Notes under the pieces: model-generated
What the model saw: the letters and a program-made list of their open reading frames with translations, nothing else
The model's database searches: none
What the model was told of the DNA's origin: nothing
Assembly: GCA_026710545.1 (NCBI GenBank)
Contig: JAPOQU010000077.1
Location: 1 to 62,062 of the forward strand
DNA length: 62,062 nt
From: Gammaproteobacteria bacterium
GTDB taxonomy: Bacteria > Pseudomonadota > Gammaproteobacteria > Eutrophobiales > Eutrophobiaceae
Direction of reading: 5' to 3'
Shown here: one piece after another, positions 42,013 through 51,242 of the stretch
Numbering within the stretch: position 1 is the stretch's first letter
Layout of the letters: the number at the start of each line of letters is the position of its first letter
Made by a program: the position numbers and the translations under genes

Positions 42013-43050
42013 ATGATTGATCAGATCTACATTGAGGATGCAGTGATCGAACACCCGCGGGCGCGCGCCATCCTGCAGAAGTTTCCGCACGCGACCGTGA
42101 CGCAATGTGCGCGTTACGGCGAAATATTCAACCGCAGAGCGCAGAACTTCCGCCTGCAGAAAATCAAACCGGCGCTGATCCTGGCTGAGAAGTTCACAAA
42201 TCACGTATTACCCTCCCCGCCTGAATACGCCATCGGAGGGGAACAGAATTATTATTTCTCCCACATGCTGAACTGCATCTATGACTGCCGCTACTGTTTT
42301 TTACAAGGCATGTACCAATCGGCGCACTACGTGGTATTCGTCAATTACGAGGACTTTTTCGACGCCATCAGCGACAAGGTCCGGGCCGCGGGCGACGCCT
42401 CGGTCCATTTCTTTTCCGGTTACGACTGCGACAGCCTTGCCCTGGACCCGGTCACGGGTTTCGTGGAGGAGTTCCTGCCCGTATTCAGGGGACACCCTGG
42501 CGCCCTGCTGGAATTACGCACCAAGAGTACGCAGATCCGCTCGTTGCTGGCACAGGAACCCATGCCCAACTGCATTATCGCCTACAGTTTCACCCCTGCT
42601 GAAATCGCGCACGCCATCGAACACAAGACACCTGCCGTGAGTAAACGCCTGCAGGCGCTGCAACGGCTGCAGGCACACGGTTGGCAAATCGGTCTGCGTT
42701 TCGACCCGTTGATTTACCAGGAGGGCGTAAAGGAACAATACAAGACCTTGTTCGAGCAAGTGTTCAGGCGCGTGGACACGGAATTGCTGCACTCGGTCAG
42801 CCTGGGCAGTTTCCGCCTTCCCAAATCGTACTACCAGAAACTCTCCCGGCTTTACCCCGAAGAAGTCCTGTTCGCCTCGCCCCTGGAGGAAACAGGCGAC
42901 GGGATGGTCAGCTACCGGGAAAACATACGTGACGACCTGTTATCGTTTTGCCGGGATGCCCTGCTCTGTTACATCCCGGAGCACAAGTTCTTCCCCTGCG
43001 AACCTTCCCCGCCGTTCCAGCGGAAGCAGGAACGACAGCACGCGCTCTGA
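42013..43050 (+). CDS. Spore photoproduct lyase family radical SAM protein
   Basis: A 345-residue radical SAM protein. The [4Fe-4S] motif is C88-I-Y-D-C92-R-Y-C95, followed by F-L-Q as in SPL enzymes, and Cys139 in S-G-Y-D-C-D-S-L lies where Bacillus SplB has its hydrogen-donor Cys141. R-T-K-S-T near residue 172 and A-Y-S-F-T-P near 195 also fit. SplB repairs the UV thymine lesion of spores; this organism shows no sporulation genes, so another DNA lesion or substrate is likely. It is downstream of a nucleosidase-like gene. Confidence 0.87.
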   Translation: MIDQIYIEDAVIEHPRARAILQKFPHATVTQCARYGEIFNRRAQNFRLQKIKPALILAEKFTNHVLPSPPEYAIGGEQNYYFSHMLNCIYDCRYCFLQGMYQSAHYVVFVNYEDFFDAISDKVRAAGDASVHFFSGYDCDSLALDPVTGFVEEFLPVFRGHPGALLELRTKSTQIRSLLAQEPMPNCIIAYSFTPAEIAHAIEHKTPAVSKRLQALQRLQAHGWQIGLRFDPLIYQEGVKEQYKTLFEQVFRRVDTELLHSVSLGSFRLPKSYYQKLSRLYPEEVLFASPLEETGDGMVSYRENIRDDLLSFCRDALLCYIPEHKFFPCEPSPPFQRKQERQHAL

Positions 43051-43055
43051 CCCGA

Positions 43056-45683
43056 TTACCCGACGAGACGGGTAAACGCCTCCCTGACCTTTTCCCTGAT
43101 ATCCAGGAATTCTTCCATGAATTCACCGGTCTGGCCATCGGCGTAGCCCATGCCCCGGGACAGGACCGCGTTTTGTTTATGGTCTGCCGGTATCGTGCTG
43201 CTGGGTTTCAAATCTATCAGGCGCATGCAGATCTCTGCCTTCTTCAGGTAGTTGTATGCCATTAACAAATGGCCGGCAGTGTCCGCGTCGATATATTTCA
43301 GTTCCGACAAGCGCGCCAACGCGGTGCGGGTGCTTTTCGTCTGTAATTCAGCATGGTTTCTGCTATGGCTTAACTGTAAAAAATGTGTAATAAAATCAAT
43401 GTCCATGATGCCGCCCTTGCCGCGTTTGATGTCATGCTTGTGGCGCGGACTGCCCAGCGTCTCCTCGACCAGTTCACGCATTTTCACGATTTCATCCTGC
43501 AGCAGCTCCGCGTCGTAGTCCCCATAGACAGAGTCCGAGATAGAACGCAATGCCTCCCGGCCAATGTTTTCCGGGTCATAGATAGGCCGGCAGCGGGTCA
43601 TCATCTGCCGCTCCCAGATCGCCCGGTCCGACCGGTGATAATCGACAAAGGAATCCACCGACGTAATCAGGGACCCGGAGGTACCGTGAGGCCGCAGGCG
43701 CATGTCCACCTCGTAAAGCAGGCCGGCAGGGGATATCCTGGCCAGGTTGCGCATCAAACCCTGCAACTCGCGTGCAACCCCGCTAGCGTCCCCGCTAGCG
43801 TCTCCGCTGGATGCGCTCCCGTACAGGAATATCAGGTCGAGGTCCGAACCGAATATCATCTCGTACCCCGCCATCCTGCCCATACCCAGGACCGCCACAT
43901 TGTCCAATAACCGGCGATTGGTCCCGGCCATCTGCCTGAGCATATAGCTGAAGACACACTCGGCAAGCAGGGTCAGGTTTTTTTCAACTTCCGCAAGCGA
44001 CATCTCTCCCTGGAGAAAACGGATGAGCAACAGCAGCATCCACTGGTTTTTTATCGACGACAGGACATTCAGTCCCTGCTCGATATTCCGCTTGAACCCT
44101 TCCACCTGCAAGGTACGCATCATTTCGTCGGCGTTGATCGGTTTATCCCGGTAATTGTCGATCAACTCCGTTATTTCATAGCCGCGGAAAAAGATATACC
44201 GGGTGAAATACCAGCTGGCGCCGAAAATATTGATAATCAGGTTCTTGTCCACCGGCCTGTCCCCCCATTGTTCCTTTTCGCACAATTCGTTCCAGCGGCT
44301 GAAACTGACGTCCGCCTGCACCCTGTTCCAGGCGCCGGCAAAGGTTACATGGGACTGTTTATCGACCCCGGCGTCATCTCCTCCTGCCTCAGGCAGAACT
44401 TTTTCAAAGGACCTCTCGGCTATTTCCCGGTTAGCGTTAAGGCGGCGTTCGAAGTCTGCCAGGATTTCTTCATTTGACCCGTCTCCTCCACACAGAGAAC
44501 GCGCTACCCTGATCCTGCCCTCTGCATCATCCGGCAAGGCATGTACCTGTTTCTCGTCCGCCATCTGCAACCGGTTTTCCAGGCGCCGCAGGAACAGGTA
44601 CGCGGTCCTGAGATCCTGCTCGTCTTCCGGGCTGATAAAATTCAGCTTGCGCAGGCTCTCCAGCACCGCCAGGGTATTGGTTGTACGCAATTCGGCGTGC
44701 CTTGCAGCGCTGACAAGCTGCAGTATCTGCACAAAAAACTCGATATCCCTGATCCCGCCCCGGCCCAGCTTGACGTGCCATTGGCCGCTGCGCGCCCGGA
44801 CCCGGGCCATATCCCCCTTGATGGCCACAAACCGCTCCAGGTCCTCGGCGCTCATGGAACGTATAAACACGAAAGGACGCAACCGGGTCAGGAGTTCATC
44901 AGCCAGCGTTGCATTGCCCGCAACACAGCGGGCGCGCAACCATGTCAGCCGCTCCCAGGCCTCCGTACTGGCCTGGTAATAGTTCTCGGTCTCGTCCACG
45001 GACAGAAACAGCGGCCCGCTTTTCCCCCAGGGCCGGAGTTTCAGGTCAACCCGGTATAAAAACCCGCTGCGGGTGGTCTGTTCCAGCATCCTGGTAAACT
45101 GCCTCAGGCCGCTTGACAACTGCGCCTGCAGGTCGTGGGATTTGAGACCGCCTATCTCATCGTAATTGGCGGCGGCGAAGATCAGGTCCACGTCGGAACT
45201 GTAATTCAATTCGCCCGCTCCCAGTTTCCCCAGGGCGAAAATACTGACGTATTGACCGGGATCGTCTTTATTTCCCGCGTTGAAGCAGAAGGCAAAAGCC
45301 TTTTTGAGAATGGAATCCGCCAGCAGGCTCAGCCGCTCCAGGACGATCTCATAAGGATAGCGCCCGGACACATCCATCCATGTTATTTTCAGTAACTGCT
45401 CGTACTTGAAACGGCGCAAAGCCTCCGGGTCCTGGATGCCGTCCAGTTGTGCCGGGGTAATTTCACATGGTTCACCCAGCAGGCGAATGGTCTGCGGGTT
45501 GCGGCAGACATAGTTAAACAGGAAGGTTGAATAGCCGATGATGCTGATGAAATCAGCCGCAAGCGAAGCCGGCAGCCGATCCAGTTCCTCACGCAGGGCG
45601 GCATCTTCACGCATCCGATCAAACCTGAGCGCGGCAGCCTCAGCATCAGGCGCGGCGGCGATAAATTGCTGGAAATCAGGCAT
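43056..45683 (-). CDS. glnE: Glutamine synthetase adenylyltransferase / adenylyl-removing enzyme
   Basis: GlnE adenylylates glutamine synthetase under nitrogen excess and removes AMP when nitrogen is short. Two nucleotidyltransferase domains are present: S-S-D-V-D-L-I-F near residue 163 (removing half) and G-S-D-L-D-L-I-F-L-Y near 615 (adding half), with GlnD_UR_UTase-type helical regions between. At 875 residues it is somewhat shorter than E. coli GlnE. A loop after the second active site contains a small duplication (G-D-A-S-G-D-A-S-G) encoded by 12-bp repeats. Confidence 0.95.
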   Translation of the reverse strand: MPDFQQFIAAAPDAEAAALRFDRMREDAALREELDRLPASLAADFISIIGYSTFLFNYVCRNPQTIRLLGEPCEITPAQLDGIQDPEALRRFKYEQLLKITWMDVSGRYPYEIVLERLSLLADSILKKAFAFCFNAGNKDDPGQYVSIFALGKLGAGELNYSSDVDLIFAAANYDEIGGLKSHDLQAQLSSGLRQFTRMLEQTTRSGFLYRVDLKLRPWGKSGPLFLSVDETENYYQASTEAWERLTWLRARCVAGNATLADELLTRLRPFVFIRSMSAEDLERFVAIKGDMARVRARSGQWHVKLGRGGIRDIEFFVQILQLVSAARHAELRTTNTLAVLESLRKLNFISPEDEQDLRTAYLFLRRLENRLQMADEKQVHALPDDAEGRIRVARSLCGGDGSNEEILADFERRLNANREIAERSFEKVLPEAGGDDAGVDKQSHVTFAGAWNRVQADVSFSRWNELCEKEQWGDRPVDKNLIINIFGASWYFTRYIFFRGYEITELIDNYRDKPINADEMMRTLQVEGFKRNIEQGLNVLSSIKNQWMLLLLIRFLQGEMSLAEVEKNLTLLAECVFSYMLRQMAGTNRRLLDNVAVLGMGRMAGYEMIFGSDLDLIFLYGSASSGDASGDASGVARELQGLMRNLARISPAGLLYEVDMRLRPHGTSGSLITSVDSFVDYHRSDRAIWERQMMTRCRPIYDPENIGREALRSISDSVYGDYDAELLQDEIVKMRELVEETLGSPRHKHDIKRGKGGIMDIDFITHFLQLSHSRNHAELQTKSTRTALARLSELKYIDADTAGHLLMAYNYLKKAEICMRLIDLKPSSTIPADHKQNAVLSRGMGYADGQTGEFMEEFLDIREKVREAFTRLVG
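43778..43813. repeat. 12-bp tandem repeat inside glnE
   Basis: CCCCGCTAGCGT occurs twice in tandem (43778-43789, 43790-43801), followed by a diverged third unit (CTCCGCTGGATG). Each unit keeps the frame and adds four residues to a loop of the adenylylating domain. Confidence 0.8.
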
Positions 45684-45690
45684 GGTGATG

Positions 45691-45781
45691 CGAATTAAGA
45701 ATTACGAATTAGGAATTAGGAATTGGAGACGTCACAATACGCAGTCGCCGCAGGCGGCACAATCATTCCTAATTCCTAATT

Positions 45782-45783
<2 letters not shown>
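45691..45783. repeat. AATTAGG palindromic repeat, copy 3, with GCCGCAGGCGGC core
   Basis: AATTAGG/AATTACG units at 45691-45724 and AATTCCT units at 45767-45782 flank a core that is the diverged reverse complement of the core at 25664-25706. The element lies between thiC and glnE and reaches the thiC stop codon. Confidence 0.8.
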
Positions 45784-47743
<1,960 letters not shown>

Positions 47744-47745
47744 TC

Positions 47746-48063
47746 ATGCAAAGTATCACGGCAGAACAACTGTCAACGCTGCTGAATAACCGGGACAAGG
47801 TCGTATTACTGGATGTCCGCGACCCTTGGGAAATCGAGATCTGCCGGCTCGATGGTTCCCTGAATATCCCCATGAACGAGATTGCCGAAAAGACGAATGA
47901 ACTCGACACGGATGCCAGGACTATCGTCATCTGCCATTTCGGCATGCGCAGCATGGAGGTGGCGAATTACCTGGAGGGCGCCGGGTTCAAGGATATCGTA
48001 AACCTGGAAGGAGGTCTTGACGCCTGGGCGGAACAGGTGGACCAGGACATGGCCAGGTATTGA
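47746..48063 (+). CDS. Single-domain rhodanese (sulfurtransferase)
   Basis: A 105-residue rhodanese domain with L-D-V-R-D-P-W-E near residue 22 and the persulfide-forming Cys63 in C-H-F-G-M-R-S, the six-residue active-site loop of sulfur-carrying rhodaneses. It is divergent from thiC; a TATAAT at 47712-47717 could be its -10 box, with no clear -35. A link to thiamine sulfur transfer is possible but not shown. Confidence 0.92.
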   Translation: MQSITAEQLSTLLNNRDKVVLLDVRDPWEIEICRLDGSLNIPMNEIAEKTNELDTDARTIVICHFGMRSMEVANYLEGAGFKDIVNLEGGLDAWAEQVDQDMARY

Positions 48064-48098
48064 GAATTAGGAATTGGGAATTGGGAATTACTGATCTG
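48062..48098. repeat. AATTAGG-type half repeat
   Basis: GAATTAGGAATTGGGAATTG units directly after the rhodanese stop, without the mirrored arm seen in the other three copies. It lies in the gap before tolC. Confidence 0.6.
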
Positions 48099-48133
48099 GT
48101 ATTGCGGGTTGCGGAGTGCGAATTCAGGATATT

Positions 48134-49456
48134 ATGAGAATCAGGAATTTTGCTTTTTTGTGGGTTTTTTTGACAGCTTATGTCAGTCCTGTTTTTCCGG
48201 TTGACCTGCTGGAAATCTACGGCTACGCCCTGGACAGCGATCCGCAATACCAGCAGGTGGCTGCAACCAGGAGGGCGGTCCTGGAACAACGGCCGCAAGC
48301 CCTGTCACAACTGCTGCCGTCACTTTCATTCAGCGCCAACGCCTTTACCAATGAGCAGGAAATCGAGAGTATTTTCAATCCCCTGGGCCAGGGAGGAAAA
48401 GTGACTTACAGCAGCCACGGCTACAGTCTGGACCTCACCCAGCCCCTGTTCCGGGGCGACCGGATAATGCAGTACCTGCAGGCGGACAATCGCATCAAGC
48501 AGGCGGACGCGGAACTCATCGCCGCGGAACAGGACCTGATATTGCGCACGACGGTGGCCTATTTCGAGGTGCTGGCTGCCTATGACAACCTGGGTTTTGC
48601 CGAAGCCGAGAAAAAATCACTGAGCCGGCAACTGGACCAGGCAAAACAACGCTTTGACGTGGGCCTGACCGCCATCACGGACGTACAGGAGGCCCAGGCC
48701 GGGCATGACCGGGCCTTCGCCGCTGAAATCGAGGCAAGAAACAACGTCGACAATGCCTGGGAGGCGTTGCGCGAGATCACCGGCGCCTATTTTTCCGAGC
48801 CGGCGACACTGGGAGATACCATGCCCCTGGTAAGCCCGCAACCTGAGGAAATTGATGCGTGGACGGGCGCTGCGCTGGAACAGAACCTGAACATCCTGGC
48901 CGCACGGCATGCAGTAGATACCGCCCGCAGGGAAATAAAACGGCAAAAGGCAGGCCACCTGCCCACGGTCGACATGGTTGCCCGGCACAGACTGGACGAG
49001 TCGGGCGGACGTTTCGGCTCAATCGAAAGCACCACCTCATCCGTGGGTGTTGAGCTCAATGTCCCGATATTCCAGGGCGGCTATGTCAGCTCACGGGTGC
49101 GTGAAAGCCATCAACGGCTTGATGCCGAGAGGCAACGGCTGGAACAGGCGCGCCGGAACGCACAACGCCTGACGCGTCAGGCCTACCTGGGCGTTATCTC
49201 CGGCATCAGCCGGGTCAATGCCCTGAAACAGGCCGTGGTCTCCAGTGAGACTGCCTTGCTGGCTACCGAAGCCGGTTTTGACGTCGGCACCCGCACCGCA
49301 GTGGACGTCGTGGCGGCCGAGCGGGCCACATCCCAGGCGCGGCGGGATTATGCCCGAGCCCGCTACGATTACCTGCTGGATACATTGCGCCTGAAACAGG
49401 CTTCCGGCAGCCTGTCGACGGAAGACCTGCGCGAAGTAAACCGCTGGTTGAACTGA
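48134..49456 (+). CDS. tolC: TolC family outer-membrane efflux channel
   Basis: TolC forms the outer-membrane exit duct for type I secretion and drug efflux pumps. The protein has a signal peptide, then two homologous halves of outer-membrane-efflux domain; D-L-L-E-I-Y-G-Y-A-L-D-S-D-P-Q-Y near residue 25 is the usual mature start and D-V-G-T-R-T-A-V-D-V-V near 386 the repeat signature. I start at the ATG at 48134, after AGGA (48126-48129); a GTG six codons upstream is the alternative. It could serve export of the RTX protein at the right edge. Confidence 0.92.
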   Translation: MRIRNFAFLWVFLTAYVSPVFPVDLLEIYGYALDSDPQYQQVAATRRAVLEQRPQALSQLLPSLSFSANAFTNEQEIESIFNPLGQGGKVTYSSHGYSLDLTQPLFRGDRIMQYLQADNRIKQADAELIAAEQDLILRTTVAYFEVLAAYDNLGFAEAEKKSLSRQLDQAKQRFDVGLTAITDVQEAQAGHDRAFAAEIEARNNVDNAWEALREITGAYFSEPATLGDTMPLVSPQPEEIDAWTGAALEQNLNILAARHAVDTARREIKRQKAGHLPTVDMVARHRLDESGGRFGSIESTTSSVGVELNVPIFQGGYVSSRVRESHQRLDAERQRLEQARRNAQRLTRQAYLGVISGISRVNALKQAVVSSETALLATEAGFDVGTRTAVDVVAAERATSQARRDYARARYDYLLDTLRLKQASGSLSTEDLREVNRWLN

Positions 49457-49469
49457 CAGGGTAGCCTGA

Positions 49470-50057
49470 ATGTCGCCGACGAAAACCACTGCCGGGAATT
49501 ACACGTCACTTTGCGATGCCGGAAATTCCGTATTGCTCATTATCGACATACAGACGGAACTGACCGCGGTCATGCCGGCCAAGGTCCTGGCCAGGTTGCA
49601 AAGAAATACCGGGTTGTTGATCAACACGGCCATCAGGCTGTCGCTGCCGATATTTGCCGCGGAACGATCTCCCGAGGCACTGGGTATCATGGAGCCTGAA
49701 ATACGGAAATTGTTGCCTGCGGCGGCGAAACTTTATGAAAAAACCTCATTCTCCTGCACCGGCGCCAAGAATTTCGCCGAGGACCTGACCTCGACAAAAC
49801 GGAAGCAGGCCATACTGGTGGGCATGGAAGCCCATGTCTGCGTGTTACAGACGGCGCTCGACCTGTACAACCGGGGTTACGCGGTCTTCGTGGTCGCGGA
49901 CGCGGTCTGTTCCCGGCAACGGGAAAACTATGAAACAGCCCTGCGGCGCCTGGGCAGGGCGGGAATTATTATCTGTGATGCGGAGTCCGTGCTGTTCGAA
50001 TGGATCCGCGGCGCCGACGAGACGTTGTCCCGGGAAGTGCAGTCCTTACTGCGTTAA
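49470..50057 (+). CDS. Isochorismatase-family cysteine hydrolase
   Basis: A 195-residue hydrolase with the complete triad of the family: Asp26 (L-L-I-I-D-I-Q), Lys91 (Y-E-K-T-S-F-S) and Cys124 (M-E-A-H-V-C-V). Members hydrolyse amides or vinyl ethers such as nicotinamide or isochorismate; the substrate cannot be told. It starts 13 bases after tolC, so it may be co-transcribed, and precedes the accessory islet. Confidence 0.9.
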   Translation: MSPTKTTAGNYTSLCDAGNSVLLIIDIQTELTAVMPAKVLARLQRNTGLLINTAIRLSLPIFAAERSPEALGIMEPEIRKLLPAAAKLYEKTSFSCTGAKNFAEDLTSTKRKQAILVGMEAHVCVLQTALDLYNRGYAVFVVADAVCSRQRENYETALRRLGRAGIIICDAESVLFEWIRGADETLSREVQSLLR

Positions 50058-50073
50058 TTGTCCCAAACAAAGC

Positions 50074-50361
50074 CTATTGGCCGTTTCTTCTCATTAGTGG
50101 ATGGCGCCTGCCGCCCCATCTTGAGGACACAGATTGTGACCTCAAGTGGCCAAATTCTTCTCTTGTAAGTTGGAACATGAAATCAGCAGGAAAACGAGAC
50201 ATGTTACGCCGGACGGTTTGGGTGAGAACTTTAGTCTCCACTTCATAGAGTGTCGCCAGATCAGAATCCAGTATCACTTTCTCCCCACGAATGATAAGAA
50301 TGAGACTCTCAATTTGAATGGCTGGGATAGTAGTTTTTGATTCCATGATATGTTTTGCCAT
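50074..50361 (-). pseudogene. ORF6N (KilA-N-type) domain protein, truncated
   Basis: 95 residues match the start of ORF6N DNA-binding proteins (I-R-G-E-K-V-I-L-D-S-D-L-A-T-L-Y-E-V near 24; R-R-N-M-S-R-F-P-A-D-F-M-F-Q-L-T near 51; W-G-G-R-R near 82). Full-length relatives continue after W-G-G-R-R with a P-Y-A-F-T-E-like segment and a long C-terminal part; here the frame changes to H-P-L-M-R-R-N-G-Q and stops. These genes belong to phage and mobile accessory regions. It is probably a decayed remnant. Confidence 0.75.
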
Positions 50362-50764
50362 TCCGTGCTCTCCTTACTTTCTACATCGTCACATAAATTG
50401 GTTCAAGGATACATAATCTTTCACGTTTTCGGGAATGATCTTTTTTTGTAAGTATGATGCTTTATTGTCAATTTACAAATTTGTAGGTGAACAAATAAGT
50501 TTGTAACCGAGGACATCAAGTTATCCATTCAACAGAAGATATAAATATACAAGCTGCACCATGAACGCACACGTTCGACCGGATAAAAGATCGTCCGTGA
50601 CTTGTTTATCGGCAATGCCTTGCACATGAAACATTCGCTGAACAACAAAACCTGCCACAGCCGGGAGTAAGCCCTGAACACCTTGCACATTCTGCACCTC
50701 ATCACCAGACCCAGCCAATAACATCAACTATCACTTTTTAAACCAATTTGCTACACTTAAGCTG
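50362..50764. other. AT-rich gap without a convincing gene
   Basis: About 400 bases, clearly richer in A+T around 50395-50520 than the neighbours, with a small palindrome ACAAATTTGT near 50475. A 68-codon minus-strand frame (50521-50727) has no recognised features. I see no RNA gene. Composition fits acquired DNA between the isochorismatase and glmS genes. Confidence 0.6.
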
Positions 50765-50944
50765 ATGAAGCTGAAGAAACTGAACCTTTCCACCACAGCT
50801 GAAGACGCTCGACGACTAGGCATCATCCTGATAGCGGCCGGACTGGTTTCCGGATTCCTGGAAGGGACGAATGTGCTCAGCGCCTCGGCACTAACCGGGA
50901 TCGGTTTAGCCCTGTCCTGGTACGGCAACCTGGAGCAACAATGA
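50765..50944 (+). CDS. Small membrane protein of unknown function, 59 residues
   Basis: M-K-L-K-K-L-N-L-S-T-T-A-E-D-A-R-R then two likely membrane spans: I-I-L-I-A-A-G-L-V-S-G-F-L near residues 20-32 and A-L-T-G-I-G-L-A-L-S-W-Y near 43-54, ending in a short polar tail. The Gly spacing and charge layout look like a real two-helix protein. The stop overlaps the next start (ATGA at 50941-50944). No good ribosome-binding site is seen, which lowers certainty. I do not recognise the family; holin-like, toxin-like or accessory membrane subunits are possibilities. Confidence 0.6.
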   Translation: MKLKKLNLSTTAEDARRLGIILIAAGLVSGFLEGTNVLSASALTGIGLALSWYGNLEQQ

Positions 50945-51051
50945 ATATTGCACTACTGACCGCGGGATTGATCGCTGGACTTGGCGGCCTGCTCATGCTG
51001 TATGTGGCCAGAGCACAAGACCGGCGCGCACGCCAATCTGACTCCGACTAG
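50941..51051 (+). CDS. Tiny membrane protein of unknown function, 36 residues
   Basis: M-N-I-A-L-L-T-A-G-L-I-A-G-L-G-G-L-L-M-L is one strongly hydrophobic helix, followed by Y-V-A-R-A-Q-D-R-R-A-R-Q and an acidic end. It overlaps the preceding small gene by 4 bases (ATGA), a sign of coupled translation. One-helix peptides with a basic flank include type I toxins and small regulatory subunits; nothing distinguishes these here. Confidence 0.55.
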   Translation: MNIALLTAGLIAGLGGLLMLYVARAQDRRARQSDSD

Positions 51052-51242
51052 CTGCACGGCGTTGAGGCGGAATATGAACGCTGCGTTGCTCGCGCTGCAG
51101 CCGTAGCTTTTATAGGCAACCTCCTGTTACACTTAACATGCCACCGTGCGCCGTCGTGACTGGCCGATAACAGAAGGTTCTCTTAAAACTGCCCATAGAC
51201 CTTCGCGCGCTGCCACAAAATTTCTGGCGTCTGAGGCTAAAA

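Noticed and set aside
50521-50727. A 68-codon minus-strand frame in the accessory islet
   Set aside because: No ribosome-binding site and no recognisable motif; composition does not clearly favour coding. Could be real, but I cannot support it.
51052-51242. Possible small gene or RNA between the tiny membrane genes and glmS
   Set aside because: No frame with a start signal and no clear structured element; I see nothing supportable there.
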